Part shown: one piece after another, positions 41,955 to 51,563 of the stretch
How positions within the stretch are numbered: position 1 is the first letter of the stretch
How the letters are laid out: each line of letters starts with the position of its first letter
The notes under the pieces: generated by a model
The model's database searches: none
Told to the model about the DNA's origin: nothing
Seen by the model: only the letters and a program-made list of their open reading frames with translations
NCBI GenBank assembly: GCA_942491885.1
Contig: CALOCQ010000002.1
Coordinates: 124,001-188,000 of the forward strand
DNA from: CALBPI01 sp942491885
GTDB lineage: Bacteria; Pseudomonadota; Gammaproteobacteria; Steroidobacterales; Woeseiaceae
Length of the DNA stretch: 64,000 nucleotides
Direction: 5' to 3'
Program-made: the position numbers and the translations under genes

Positions 41955-43955
41955 ATGCCGCAACCGACCCGTCGCATCCTCGTTTCCAGCGCACTGCCCT
42001 ATGCCAACGGCGACATCCACCTAGGCCACCTCGTCGAGTACATCCAGACCGATATCTGGGTGCGTTTTCAGCGCATGCGCGGCCACGAAGTCCACTATGT
42101 CTGTGCCAGCGATGCGCACGGCACGCCGATAATGATCCGTGCGCGCAAGGAAGGCATCGCGCCCGAAAAACTGGTCGCGCAATTCAAACAGGCCCACACG
42201 CAAGACCTCGCGGCATTCGGCGTCGCGTTCGACAACTTCTGGTCAACGCACAGCGACGAGAACCGTGAGATGGTCTATCGCATCTACGAAAGCCTCGACA
42301 AGGCCGGACACATTTTCACAAGAACGATCAACCAGGCCTATGACGAACAGGAAGGCATGTTCCTGCCGGACCGCTTTGTACGCGGCACCTGCCCGACCTG
42401 CGGCACGCAAGACCAGTATGGCGACGCCTGCGAAAATTGCGGGCGCACTTACACGCCGGCGGATCTCAAGGACCCGATTTCCACGCTGTCCGGCAAGCCG
42501 CCCGTTTACCGCGATAGCGAACACTACTTTTTCCGGCTCGCCTCGTTTGAGGGGTTCCTCAAAGACTGGCTGGCCGGCGCAAACCTCGACGACAGTGTCG
42601 GACACAAGTTGGCCGAGTGGTTCGAGGCGGGGCTGCAGGACTGGGACATCTCACGTGACGCGCCCTACTTCGGGTTCGAAATTCCGGGTACGAAGGACAA
42701 GTACTTCTATGTCTGGCTCGACGCACCGATCGGCTATCTGGCGAGCTTCAAGGTTCTCTGTGAGCGCCTCGGCCTCGACATCGAGGAATGGCTGGGCGAA
42801 GACAGCAAAACCGAGATGTATCACTTCATCGGCAAGGACATCATGTACTTCCATGCGTTGTTCTGGCCGGCCGTCCTGCATGGCGCCGGGATGCGCACAC
42901 CGACCAGTGTTTTCACGCATGGTTTCCTGACCGTCGACGGCAAGAAGATGTCGAAGTCACGCGGCACGTTCATCACCGCAAAAACCTATCTGGCGCATCT
43001 GTCGACCGAGCAATTACGCTACTACTACGCGGCCAAGCTCAGCTCCGGCATTGACGATATCGATCTGAACCTGAGCGACTTCATCAATCGCGTTAATTCC
43101 GATCTGGTCGGCAAGCTGGTAAATATCGCCAGCCGCTGCGCCGGCTTTGTCACCCGTGGTAACGACGGCATGCTCGCCGATGCGTTGCCGGACAAGGCAC
43201 TCTATGCGCAGTTCGCCGATGCCTCGGATGTCATCGCCGATCACTACGAGGCGCGACGCTATTCCAAGGCGATGCGCGAAATCATGCGACTTGCCGATCT
43301 CGCCAACCAGTACATCGACGAACATAAGCCCTGGGTGATGAACAAAGACGATGCGCTCAAGTCGCAGGTGCCTGCGGTCTGCACTCAGGGGCTCAATATG
43401 TTCCGTGCGCTGGCGATTTATCTGGCGCCCGTCATGCCGGACATCGCAGAGCAATCACGGGTCCTGTTTAACGAACAGAACTGGCACTGGGACAGCGTCA
43501 AGACACCGCTGACCGGCAGCAAGATCGAGAAATTCAAACCGATGATGACCCGCATCGAGGACAAACAGGTGGAAGCAATGAAAGCCGCATCCGTTGTTAG
43601 CGCAAAAGCCGATGCCCGGGCCGAGCAGGACGAACACATCAGTATTGATGACTTTATGAAAGTCGATCTGCGTATCGCGCGCATCGACAACGCCGAACAC
43701 GTCGAGGGCGCCGACAAACTGCTCAAGCTAACGCTGGATATCGGTGACGGGCAACGCCAGGTATTTGCCGGCATCAAGTCAGCCTATGAACCCGAGCAGC
43801 TGGTCGGGCGTATGACCGTTATGGTCGCGAATCTGGCGCCACGCAAGATGCGCTTTGGTATGTCGGAAGGCATGGTACTGGCGGCGGGCGATGGCAAAGG
43901 CATTTACCTGTTGTCGCCGGATACCGGTGCCGAGCCCGGCATGCGGGTCAAATAG
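41955..43955 (+). CDS. metG: Methionyl-tRNA synthetase
   Basis: Charges initiator and elongator tRNA-Met. Class I HIGH motif is GDIHLGHLVEYIQTD near residues 17-31 and KMSKS is GKKMSKSRGTF near 331. A zinc knuckle is visible as CPTCG and CENCG (about residues 145-160), typical of the E. coli-like form. The C-terminal ~105 residues (from IDDFMKVDLRIARID) form the tRNA-binding EMAP-II-like domain, which makes the enzyme a dimer. Length is 666. It is separated by about 25 bp from rsxA and may lead that operon. Confidence 0.97.
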   Translation: MPQPTRRILVSSALPYANGDIHLGHLVEYIQTDIWVRFQRMRGHEVHYVCASDAHGTPIMIRARKEGIAPEKLVAQFKQAHTQDLAAFGVAFDNFWSTHSDENREMVYRIYESLDKAGHIFTRTINQAYDEQEGMFLPDRFVRGTCPTCGTQDQYGDACENCGRTYTPADLKDPISTLSGKPPVYRDSEHYFFRLASFEGFLKDWLAGANLDDSVGHKLAEWFEAGLQDWDISRDAPYFGFEIPGTKDKYFYVWLDAPIGYLASFKVLCERLGLDIEEWLGEDSKTEMYHFIGKDIMYFHALFWPAVLHGAGMRTPTSVFTHGFLTVDGKKMSKSRGTFITAKTYLAHLSTEQLRYYYAAKLSSGIDDIDLNLSDFINRVNSDLVGKLVNIASRCAGFVTRGNDGMLADALPDKALYAQFADASDVIADHYEARRYSKAMREIMRLADLANQYIDEHKPWVMNKDDALKSQVPAVCTQGLNMFRALAIYLAPVMPDIAEQSRVLFNEQNWHWDSVKTPLTGSKIEKFKPMMTRIEDKQVEAMKAASVVSAKADARAEQDEHISIDDFMKVDLRIARIDNAEHVEGADKLLKLTLDIGDGQRQVFAGIKSAYEPEQLVGRMTVMVANLAPRKMRFGMSEGMVLAAGDGKGIYLLSPDTGAEPGMRVK

Positions 43956-43982
43956 GCGACTGCCGGGGGTAACCGCAACACT

Positions 43983-44564
43983 ATGGGTGAATGGCTGCTG
44001 ATCCTGATCGGAACCGTGTTGGTCAACAATTTCGTGTTGACGCGTTTCCTGGGTCTGTGTCCGTTCTTTGGTGCCTCGCGCCAGCTGGACACTGCCGCCG
44101 GCATGTCGATCGCCACCGCGTTTGTGTTGACGCTGGCGTCCGCCAGCAGCTACCTGATCGAGACCTACCTGCTGCAGCCGTTCGGTCTCGAATATCTGCG
44201 CACGCTGACCTTCATTCTGGTCATCGCATCGCTGGTGCAGTTCGCCGAGATCATGATCAAGCGCATCAGCCCGATGCTCGAGCAGATGCTCGGGATTTAC
44301 CTGCCATTAATCACCACCAACTGCGCGGTCCTCGGCGTCGCTTTGCTCAATATCCAGAGCGCACAGAGTTTCGCGCAATCGGTCTGGTACGGATTCGGTG
44401 CAGCACTCGGATTCGGCCTGGTCACGATGTTGTTCGCGGCGATTCGTGAACGCATCGAAACACCTAACATCCCCGTCGCACTGCGCGGATCGGCTATTGC
44501 ACTGATCACCGCCGGCATCATGTCGCTCGCGTTCATGGGCTTTGCCGGGCTGGGGCAAACGTAG
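43983..44564 (+). CDS. rsxA: Ion-translocating oxidoreductase subunit RsxA
   Basis: Integral membrane subunit of the RSX/RNF electron-transfer complex. The 193-residue product has six membrane segments, including NNFVLTRFLGLCPFFGASRQ near residues 14-33 and LPLITTNCAVLGVALLN near 105, where one conserved Cys sits in each half. These Cys ligate a [2Fe-2S] cluster in recent RNF structures. Its TAG shares one base with the rsxB GTG start, giving tight coupling. Confidence 0.96.
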   Translation: MGEWLLILIGTVLVNNFVLTRFLGLCPFFGASRQLDTAAGMSIATAFVLTLASASSYLIETYLLQPFGLEYLRTLTFILVIASLVQFAEIMIKRISPMLEQMLGIYLPLITTNCAVLGVALLNIQSAQSFAQSVWYGFGAALGFGLVTMLFAAIRERIETPNIPVALRGSAIALITAGIMSLAFMGFAGLGQT

Positions 44565-45070
44565 TGCTTGCGGCAATCATCACCGTCGTTGCCATCGCGT
44601 TGCTGTGCGGGCTCGCGTTGACGCTGGCCGCGCGCAGCCTGCCCGGCGATGCCGACGCCGTTGTTGACAAGATCAACGACTGCCTGCCGCAAACACAATG
44701 CGCACAGTGCGGCTTTCCCGGCTGCCGACCGTACGCCGCGGCCGTTGCGAAAGGCGACGCGGAAATAAACCGTTGCCCGCCGGGCGGCGATGCGACGATC
44801 GCCGCGCTGGCGCGTTTGCTAAACCGCGATATCCTGCCTCTCGATGCCGCGTTACCACCGACACCGCCACCGATGCTGGCTATCATCGACGAGGAAAGCT
44901 GCATCGGTTGTGCACGCTGCCTGCCCGCCTGCCCGGTGGACGCGATCGTCGGTGCGCACCAGTTCACGCACACCGTTGTCGCCGACCTGTGCACCGGCTG
45001 CGAGCTGTGCATTGCACCCTGCCCGGTCGATTGCATCAGCATGGTCGTCACCGAGGCGACGGCGGCATGA
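44564..45070 (+). CDS. rsxB: Electron transport complex subunit RsxB
   Basis: Peripheral Fe-S subunit of the RSX complex. The 168-residue product begins with a hydrophobic anchor (residues 1-24). The first cluster-binding block is CAQCGFPGCRPYA near residue 46, with further Cys in NRCPPGGD. Two ferredoxin motifs follow: CIGCARCLPACPVDAI and CTGCELCIAPCPVDCI. The start is a GTG overlapping the rsxA stop. The next gene, rsxC, begins at an ATGA overlap. Confidence 0.95.
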   Translation: MLAAIITVVAIALLCGLALTLAARSLPGDADAVVDKINDCLPQTQCAQCGFPGCRPYAAAVAKGDAEINRCPPGGDATIAALARLLNRDILPLDAALPPTPPPMLAIIDEESCIGCARCLPACPVDAIVGAHQFTHTVVADLCTGCELCIAPCPVDCISMVVTEATAA

Positions 45071-46590
45071 GCAGCGCGGCGACTGAAAACCTGTTCAAGC
45101 TACCGGGCGGCATCCGGCTGCCGTCCTTCAAGCAACAGTCAGCCACCGGTGAGATTCACGACGTCGCGATACCCGACAAGCTGATCATCTCGCTGCGCCA
45201 GCACGCCGGCAATGCGGCGCAACCCTTGGTCAACGTTGGCGACAGCGTCGACAAGGGCCAGCCTATCGCACGCGCCGAGGGCGATTTCAGCGCCGCCGTG
45301 CACGCCAGCAGCTCCGGCATCATTGCCGCCATCGAACCGCATGCCGTGCCGGGTCGCAACAAGGGCGAAATCGAGTGCATCGTCATCGATTGTGATGGCG
45401 AGGACCGTGTGTGGCCCGAGCTTAAGCCCATTCACAACCCGTTCGCGGAATCGCAGGAAACCTTGCTGGCGGCAATCGGTGAGGCAGGCATCGTCGGTCT
45501 TGGCGGCGCGGCGTTCCCGACGCTGGCCAAGATGCGCCACGCCATTTCCTCGAACATTGATACGCTGATTCTCAACGGCGTCGAATGCGAGCCCTACATC
45601 AGCTGCGACGATGCGCTGATGCGCCAACATGCTGCCGAAATTCTGTACGGCGCGCGCATCATGCTCGGCGCACTCGACCTCAACCACTGCTTCGTCGGCG
45701 TTGAGAGCGACAAGCCCGAAGCCTGGGACGCGTTCAGCGAAGCCGCGGCTATTGACGGTGACACGCGCCTGCAGATGGTCAAGATCCCGACCGTCTACCC
45801 GTCCGGCGGCGAAGATCAGCTGGTCTATCTGATGACCGGGCGCGAAGTGCCGAGCGCCGGGTTCCCGAGCGATGTCGGCGCGCTGGTGCACAACGTCGGC
45901 ACGGCGGCGGCGATTGCCGGGTACGCGATGACCGGCATGCCGATGATTTCGCGCATTGTGACGGTGACCGGCGACGGCATCAGTCGACCGGGCAACTACC
46001 GGGTGCGTTTCGGCACGCCCATCGCCGATGTGGCGGCGGCGGCCGGTGGCTACACGGAGCGCGCGCAGCGCCTGATCATGGGCGGCCCGATGACCGGTGT
46101 GACGCTCACCGACGACGCGCTGCCGGTTACCAAGGCGTGCAATTGTCTGATCTTTACCGGCCCGGCGATAACCACATCGAAAGAGCCCGAGCGCCCGTGC
46201 ATTCGCTGCGGCGAGTGCGCGCGCATTTGTCCTGTGCGTCTGCAGCCACAAGCACTGCATCGCGAATTCAAATACGGCGACCCTTCCGCGTTGAACTCAC
46301 TCGGGCTGATCGATTGCATCGAGTGCGGTTGCTGCGACCTTGTGTGTCCCAGCCACATCCCGTTGACACAGAGTTTCCGCGAAGCCAAACAACAGCGGCG
46401 GCTGGATATTTACGAGCGCGAGCGCGCCGAGCGCGCCCGCGAACGCTTCGAGAGTCGCCAACACCGCGACGAGGTACGGCAGCAGGAATCGGACGCAAGC
46501 ATTCGCCAGCTAAAGGACGCGGCCAATCGCGACGCGATCGCAGAAATCCTCGCGAGGAAAAAACGCGATGATAACGGGGCAGACAACTGA
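45067..46590 (+). CDS. rsxC: Electron transport complex subunit RsxC
   Basis: Soluble subunit that takes electrons from NADH in the RSX/RNF complex. The 507-residue product has the N-terminal domain with LPGGIRLPSFKQQ, the NADH/FMN binding region around GLGGAAFPTLAKM and NGVECEPYISCDD, and two [4Fe-4S] motifs near the C-terminus: CIRCGECARICP and CIECGCCDLVCPSHIPL. It lacks the long Ala/Lys-rich repeats seen at the C-terminus of E. coli RsxC (740 residues), ending instead in a short charged helix. The true ATG is at 45067; an upstream open stretch in the same frame lies inside rsxB. Confidence 0.95.
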   Translation: MSSAATENLFKLPGGIRLPSFKQQSATGEIHDVAIPDKLIISLRQHAGNAAQPLVNVGDSVDKGQPIARAEGDFSAAVHASSSGIIAAIEPHAVPGRNKGEIECIVIDCDGEDRVWPELKPIHNPFAESQETLLAAIGEAGIVGLGGAAFPTLAKMRHAISSNIDTLILNGVECEPYISCDDALMRQHAAEILYGARIMLGALDLNHCFVGVESDKPEAWDAFSEAAAIDGDTRLQMVKIPTVYPSGGEDQLVYLMTGREVPSAGFPSDVGALVHNVGTAAAIAGYAMTGMPMISRIVTVTGDGISRPGNYRVRFGTPIADVAAAAGGYTERAQRLIMGGPMTGVTLTDDALPVTKACNCLIFTGPAITTSKEPERPCIRCGECARICPVRLQPQALHREFKYGDPSALNSLGLIDCIECGCCDLVCPSHIPLTQSFREAKQQRRLDIYERERAERARERFESRQHRDEVRQQESDASIRQLKDAANRDAIAEILARKKRDDNGADN

Positions 46591-47627
46591 TGCGTTTCGA
46601 GCCGGCCATGACGCCGTATCTGCGCCCGGTCACCGGCGTCGGCGCGATGATGCGCGAGGTTATATTCGCGTTGGTGCCTGCGGTCGTCGTCTACTTCGCG
46701 TTCTTCGGCTTCGGCATCCTGTTCAATATCGCGGTTTGCCTGCTCGCGTGCATCGGCTTCGAGGCGCTCGCCCTGCGCTTGCGCGGTCAGACCGTCGCCA
46801 ATGTGCTCAGCGACTACAGCGTCGCGCTCACCGCCGTGCTGCTGGCGTTCGCCCTGCCGCCTTATCTGCCGCTCTACATCACCGTGATCGCCTGCGGCGC
46901 CGCGGTGCTGCTCGCCAAGCACGCCTACGGCGGCATCGGCTTCAACACCTTCAACCCGGCGATGGTCGGCTATGCCGTCGTGCTGATCGCGTTCCCGGTC
47001 GAGATGAGTTCGTGGCTGCCGCCGCGACTCGGCGATCTTGATTACGTGCGCCCGGACCTGTGGCAGAAATTCGAATACATCTTTACCGGCAGCTGGCCCG
47101 CCGCATTGACGCTCGACGCCATCACGCAGGCAACGCCGCTCGATATCGTGCGCACAGGTATGCGCAACAGCGAGGTGTTTGCCGAGATGCGCAACAACCC
47201 GCTGTTCGGTGATTACGGCGGCTATGGCTGGGAGTGGATCGGCAACTTCATCGCACTGGCCGGCGGGTGGCTGTTGTACCGCGGCATCATCCGCTGGCAC
47301 ATACCGGTCGCCGTGCTGGTTGGCATGCTGGCCCCGGCGAGTCTCGATTACCTTATGTCGTCCGGCTCCCATCCGGGGCCGGGCTTTCATCTGTTCAGCG
47401 GCGCAACGCTGCTCGGCGCATTTTTCATCGCGACCGACCCGGTGTCGGCGGCTGCCAGCCCGCGCGGGCGACTGATCTATGGCTTCGGCATCGGCTTCAT
47501 CGCGTGGAGTATCCGGACCTGGGGCGGCTACCCGGATGGCATCGCCTTCGGGGTATTGTTAATGAACGCTGCGGTTCCGCTCATCGACAAGCTGACTGCA
47601 CCAAGGATTATGGGTCATGACGACTGA
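46590..47627 (+). CDS. rsxD: Electron transport complex subunit RsxD
   Basis: Polytopic membrane subunit that carries covalent FMN. The 345-residue product has about nine segments, with VTGVGAMMREVIFALVPA near the N-terminus. The FMN attachment motif SGATLLGAFFIATDPVSA at about residues 270-287 includes the Thr used for the phosphoester bond. The long periplasmic part around residues 140-210 is normal for RsxD. TGATG overlap with rsxC; 11-nt overlap with rsxG. Confidence 0.95.
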   Translation: MRFEPAMTPYLRPVTGVGAMMREVIFALVPAVVVYFAFFGFGILFNIAVCLLACIGFEALALRLRGQTVANVLSDYSVALTAVLLAFALPPYLPLYITVIACGAAVLLAKHAYGGIGFNTFNPAMVGYAVVLIAFPVEMSSWLPPRLGDLDYVRPDLWQKFEYIFTGSWPAALTLDAITQATPLDIVRTGMRNSEVFAEMRNNPLFGDYGGYGWEWIGNFIALAGGWLLYRGIIRWHIPVAVLVGMLAPASLDYLMSSGSHPGPGFHLFSGATLLGAFFIATDPVSAAASPRGRLIYGFGIGFIAWSIRTWGGYPDGIAFGVLLMNAAVPLIDKLTAPRIMGHDD

Positions 47628-48261
47628 ACCGGCGCGCACCAATGTCGTCGCCGGCACCGCGAAGCTGGCCGGATTTGCGCTGCTGGCGGCGGTCATTGTC
47701 GCGGTCACCTGGCAAGTCACGGCGGAGCGCATCAGCGCCAACCGCGAAGCGGCGAGGCTCGCGCAGTTCCAGACGGTACTGGCCGGCGTCAGCTTCGATA
47801 GCCTCGACTACGATGCACCGCAAATTCTCACGCCACCGCACCGTCTGCCCGGCAAGCGCCCCGCGCGCATCTACCGCGCCTACTATCAGCAACAGCTCGT
47901 CGCCTGGGTGTTTAACGTGCAAGCCAAGGGCTACAGCGGCCCGATCGAGTTGATGATTGGCGTTGACCGCAACGACCGCGTCACGGCGGTACGCGTCGTC
48001 TCTCACAGCGAGACGCCGGGCCTGGGCGATGCCATCGAGCATCAACGCTCCGACTGGATCGAGTCTTTCGATGGCCGGGAATTAACGGACGACACCGCAA
48101 CGCAATGGGCGCTCAAATCCGAAGGCGGTGAGTTTGACGGCTTCACCGGCGCGTCGATTACACCGCGTGCTGTTATCGATGCGGTACGCGAAACGCTCGC
48201 CTATCAATCACGCTTCCGCGACCAGCTGTTATTGCCCGCCACCACCGGGGATGCGCCATGA
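47617..48261 (+). CDS. rsxG: Electron transport complex subunit RsxG
   Basis: Periplasmic FMN-carrying subunit with one N-terminal membrane anchor (residues ~10-32). The FMN-binding domain follows, and the covalent FMN site is FDGFTGASITPRAVIDAV near residues 171-188, with the acceptor Ser/Thr in the SGAT-like motif. HSETPGLGDAIE is another conserved block. Length is 214. Its start lies 11 nt inside rsxD, and its end overlaps rsxE by ATGA. Confidence 0.95.
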   Translation: MTTEPARTNVVAGTAKLAGFALLAAVIVAVTWQVTAERISANREAARLAQFQTVLAGVSFDSLDYDAPQILTPPHRLPGKRPARIYRAYYQQQLVAWVFNVQAKGYSGPIELMIGVDRNDRVTAVRVVSHSETPGLGDAIEHQRSDWIESFDGRELTDDTATQWALKSEGGEFDGFTGASITPRAVIDAVRETLAYQSRFRDQLLLPATTGDAP

Positions 48262-48908
48262 AAACCATCATTCGCGATGGCCTGTGGCACAACAACCCCG
48301 GCATCGTGCAGCTGCTGGGGCTATGCCCGTTGCTGGCAATCACCAACACCGCGGTCAATGCGCTGGGGCTCGCCATCGCGACACTGTTTGTACTGACGCT
48401 CAGCAATCTCACCGTGTCACTGACGCGCCGGCTGTTGCAACCGGAAATCCGCATCCCCGCCTACGTGCTGATCATTGCCGCGCTGGTCACGTCCATTGAG
48501 CTTTTGTTCAATGCGTTCGCACCCGACCTGCATGCGCGGCTCGGCATCTTCCTGCCGTTGATCGTGACCAACTGTGCGATTGTCGCGAGAGCCGAGGCCT
48601 TCGCCTCGCGCCAGCCGCCGTTGCGCGCGACCGTCGACGGCCTCGCGCACGGCATCGGCTTCGGCTGGGTGTTGTTGCTGACCGGTATGCTGCGCGAGGC
48701 TTTCGGCAGCGGTACGCTGTTCCGCGATCTCGGTACCCTGATACCCGGCGCCGGTAATGGCGGACTCGTCATTGCCGACGGTGGTTTCCTGATCGCGTTG
48801 CTGCCGCCGGGCGCCTTTTTCTCGCTCGCGCTGATCCTGATCGCACGCAACCTGATCAATGCGCGCCAGCCTGTTACGGAGACGGCACTGACCGATGAAC
48901 CGCGATAA
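48258..48908 (+). CDS. rsxE: Electron transport complex subunit RsxE
   Basis: Integral membrane subunit paralogous to RsxA. The 216-residue product has about six segments; LWHNNPGIVQLLGLCPLLAI near residues 9-28 and LPLIVTNCAIVARAEAFA near 96 carry the two conserved Cys. It overlaps both rsxG (ATGA) and nth (14 nt). The whole rsxABCDGE set is complete. In E. coli it keeps SoxR reduced; in others it supplies low-potential electrons for nitrogenase, but nothing in the window points to either partner. Confidence 0.95.
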   Translation: MKTIIRDGLWHNNPGIVQLLGLCPLLAITNTAVNALGLAIATLFVLTLSNLTVSLTRRLLQPEIRIPAYVLIIAALVTSIELLFNAFAPDLHARLGIFLPLIVTNCAIVARAEAFASRQPPLRATVDGLAHGIGFGWVLLLTGMLREAFGSGTLFRDLGTLIPGAGNGGLVIADGGFLIALLPPGAFFSLALILIARNLINARQPVTETALTDEPR

Positions 48909-49536
48909 ACGCACCGCTATTTTCTCGACGCTGAGAGCCGCCAACCCCAATCCAACGACCGAGCTGAATTTCGACAGTCCGTTCGAATTGCTGATCGCGG
49001 TGATCCTGTCCGCGCAAGCGACCGATATCAGCGTCAATAAGGCGACCGACAAGCTCTACCCCGTCGCCAACACACCGGCGGCGATTGCGGCCCTCGGCGT
49101 TAAGGGACTGACGCCTTATATCCGTCACATCGGATTGTTCAACAGCAAAGCGAAAAATGTCATCGCCACCTGCAACAAGATAATGGCGGAACACGACGGC
49201 GACATACCGCGCGACCGCGAGAGTCTCGAAGCGCTGCCGGGGGTCGGTCGCAAGACGGCGAATGTGGTTCTGAATACGGCATTCGGCGAACCGGCAATGG
49301 CCGTGGACACACACATCTTTCGCGTCTCTAACCGCACCGCTATCGCCAAGGGCAAGACGCCGCTGGAAGTCGAAAAACGACTCGTGCGCCTGATACCCGA
49401 GGAGTTTCTTCTCGACGCGCATCACTGGCTGATCCTGCATGGTCGCTATGTCTGCAAGGCGCGGACGCCGGAATGCTATCAATGCAGCATCAGCGAGTGG
49501 TGCGAATTTCGCCGCAAGACACCGGCGCCCGAATGA
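48895..49536 (+). CDS. nth: Endonuclease III
   Basis: DNA glycosylase and AP lyase for oxidised pyrimidines. The 213-residue product has a helix-hairpin-helix block LPGVGRKTANVVLNTAFG with the catalytic Lys (~residue 121) and MAVDTHIFRV with the catalytic Asp (~residue 139). The C-terminal [4Fe-4S] loop is C-x6-C-x2-C-x5-C, visible as CKARTPECYQCSISEWC. It follows rsxE with a 14-nt overlap, the order found in most gammaproteobacteria. Confidence 0.97.
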   Translation: MNRDKRTAIFSTLRAANPNPTTELNFDSPFELLIAVILSAQATDISVNKATDKLYPVANTPAAIAALGVKGLTPYIRHIGLFNSKAKNVIATCNKIMAEHDGDIPRDRESLEALPGVGRKTANVVLNTAFGEPAMAVDTHIFRVSNRTAIAKGKTPLEVEKRLVRLIPEEFLLDAHHWLILHGRYVCKARTPECYQCSISEWCEFRRKTPAPE

Positions 49537-49554
49537 CTATGGGATAATCGTCGC

Positions 49555-49998
49555 ATGCTATTCGGACAAGACAGAGACGAGCTGCGGCGCATGTATGTGC
49601 AGGCGTGGCGCCTGCAGCGCGCCGGCCAGCCGATGTCCGCGCTGGAAGCGCAGATTGCCGGCGTTGTCGTCGAGCACCCGGAGTACCACGACCTGTTGAT
49701 GGCGGACACCGTACAGGCAGACTTCGGCGTCGAGGGTGGCCAAAGCAATCCGTTTCTGCATATGGGTATGCACCTGGCGATACGCGAGCAGGTCTCGACC
49801 AACCGGCCCGCCGGCATTCGTGACATCCACGCGAAACTGGCCGCGAAACACGGCGATCACCACAAGGCGGAGCACGACATGCTCGAATGCCTGGGCGAAT
49901 GCCTGTGGCAAGCGCAGCGCGATGGCACGATGCCCGACGAGGCCGACTATTTGCTGAAACTCTCACGACTGGCGAGCGCCGCGTCAAAACAGGAATGA
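49555..49998 (+). CDS. DUF1841 family protein
   Basis: A 147-residue soluble protein of the DUF1841 family. Conserved features are FGQDRDELRRMYVQAWR at residues 3-19, HPEYHDLL near 42 and GGQSNPFLHMGMHLAIREQ near 61-79, the last being the family hallmark with His residues that could bind metal. HHKAEHDMLECLGECLW follows. No role is known. It comes 18 bp after nth and is followed directly by the glutamate-synthase-like gene, so all may belong to the rsx-nth transcript. Confidence 0.9.
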   Translation: MLFGQDRDELRRMYVQAWRLQRAGQPMSALEAQIAGVVVEHPEYHDLLMADTVQADFGVEGGQSNPFLHMGMHLAIREQVSTNRPAGIRDIHAKLAAKHGDHHKAEHDMLECLGECLWQAQRDGTMPDEADYLLKLSRLASAASKQE

Positions 49999-50000
49999 CA

Positions 50001-51485
50001 ATGAACGAATCAGTATTCTCTTTCAGCAACATCGTCGACGTCATGACCAGCCTGTTCCTGCTGGCGATAGGGCTGTTCGTACTATTCATCATCGCGATCT
50101 ATGTCATCGACAAGACGCAAACCAGCCATGCGATTCGCCGCAACTTTCCGGTCATCGGCCGCTTCCGCTACTGGTTCGAGCATCTGGGACAATTTTTTCG
50201 CCAATACTTCTACGCGCTCGACCGCGAAGAAATGCCGTTCAACCGCGCGCAACGCTCGTGGGTCTACCGGGCGGCTAAAGGCCAGGACAACACGGTGGCA
50301 TTCGGCTCAACACTGAATATCAGCGAGGTCGGCACACCGATGTTTATTAATGCCGCCTACCCCGTGCTCGAAGAAGATGCCGAGCCGCCCGCCGAGGTCA
50401 CCGTCGGGCCGTACTGTCGCGTGCCGTACACGACGCGTTCGATCTTCAATGTATCGGCGATGAGTTATGGCGCGATCTCGCGACCCGCCGTGCGCGCGCT
50501 TTCTGCGGGGGCCGCGAAGGCCGGTGTCTGGCTGAACACCGGCGAAGGTGGCCTGTCGAAATACCACCTCGAAGGCGACGCCGATATCGTGTTTCAGATA
50601 GGCACCGCAAAATACGGCGTACGCAATCACGATGGCAGCCTGAACGAGTCTGCATTTACCGCGATTGCCGCGCGCCCGCAGGTGCGCATGATCGAACTGA
50701 AGCTCGCGCAAGGCGCAAAACCCGGCAAGGGCGGCATCCTGCCGGGCGCAAAAGTGACGAAAGAAATCGCAGAGATTCGCGGCATTCCCGAGGGCGAGGA
50801 TTCGATCAGCCCCAACCGCCACCCCGAGATCAGCAACGATGACGAGCTGCTCGATGCCATCGGGCAACTGCGCGAACTCGGCGGTAAGCCTGTCGGTATC
50901 AAAACCGTGATCGGCAATTTCGACGCGCTCGAATCACTGCTTGAAACAATCAATCAGCGCGGTGAACAGAGCGCACCCGATTTCATCACCATTGACAGCG
51001 CCAACGGTGGCACCGGCGCCGCGCCACTCAGCCTCATAGACGCGATGGGCTTGCCGATCCACCAATGCTTGCCGCGCGTCGTCGATATGCTCGAGCAACA
51101 CGGCCTGCGCGAGCGCATCAAAGTGATCGCCAGCGGCAAGATGATCAATCCGGTGGATATTGCATGGGCGCTGTGTGCCGGCGCCGACTTCGTCAACTCG
51201 GCGCGCGGTTTCATGTTGTCTCTCGGCTGTATCCAGGCACTGCAATGCAACATGAACACCTGCCCCACCGGCATTACGACGCACGATCCCAAGCTGCAAC
51301 GCGGGCTTGTTGCCGAGGACAAGGCCAGGCGCGTCGCGCGCTACGCCGAGGGTATTCACAAAGAGCTCGCGATCATCGCGCACTCTTGCGGCGTCAGCGA
51401 GCCACGCAAGCTTAACCGCACGCACTGCGCGATTGTTCAGGAGGATGGGGTCGCGGTGGATCTGGCCACGCTTTATACCAACTGA
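50001..51485 (+). CDS. Membrane-anchored FMN-binding glutamate synthase-like protein
   Basis: A 494-residue protein with an N-terminal membrane segment (about residues 10-34) and a glutamate synthase FMN-binding domain (PF01645). The FMN/2-oxoglutarate site blocks are AMSYGAISRPAVRALSAGA and LNTGEGGLSKYH, then TIDSANGGTGAAPLSLI. The [3Fe-4S] Cys set C-x5-C-x4-C is intact as CIQALQCNMNTC. There is no glutaminase domain and no partner GltD nearby. The ATG at 50001 has AGGA 6 nt upstream; an ATG at 49995 is too close to it. Enzymatic role unknown. A strong terminator follows. Confidence 0.9.
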   Translation: MNESVFSFSNIVDVMTSLFLLAIGLFVLFIIAIYVIDKTQTSHAIRRNFPVIGRFRYWFEHLGQFFRQYFYALDREEMPFNRAQRSWVYRAAKGQDNTVAFGSTLNISEVGTPMFINAAYPVLEEDAEPPAEVTVGPYCRVPYTTRSIFNVSAMSYGAISRPAVRALSAGAAKAGVWLNTGEGGLSKYHLEGDADIVFQIGTAKYGVRNHDGSLNESAFTAIAARPQVRMIELKLAQGAKPGKGGILPGAKVTKEIAEIRGIPEGEDSISPNRHPEISNDDELLDAIGQLRELGGKPVGIKTVIGNFDALESLLETINQRGEQSAPDFITIDSANGGTGAAPLSLIDAMGLPIHQCLPRVVDMLEQHGLRERIKVIASGKMINPVDIAWALCAGADFVNSARGFMLSLGCIQALQCNMNTCPTGITTHDPKLQRGLVAEDKARRVARYAEGIHKELAIIAHSCGVSEPRKLNRTHCAIVQEDGVAVDLATLYTN

Positions 51486-51563
51486 TAGTGGTACACAGAC
51501 TGCCTGGATAGTGCACGAATATTTGCGACGCCGCGCTGCCCGGAATCGGAAGTATATCTAGAT

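Noticed and set aside
45139..46260. A 373-codon open frame antisense to rsxC
   Set aside because: The rsxC protein on the other strand has clear Fe-S and NADH motifs; the antisense product is low-complexity and Arg/His-rich.
46410..47390. A 326-codon open frame antisense to rsxD
   Set aside because: The sense frame encodes RsxD with the FMN attachment motif; the antisense product is Arg/Gly-rich.
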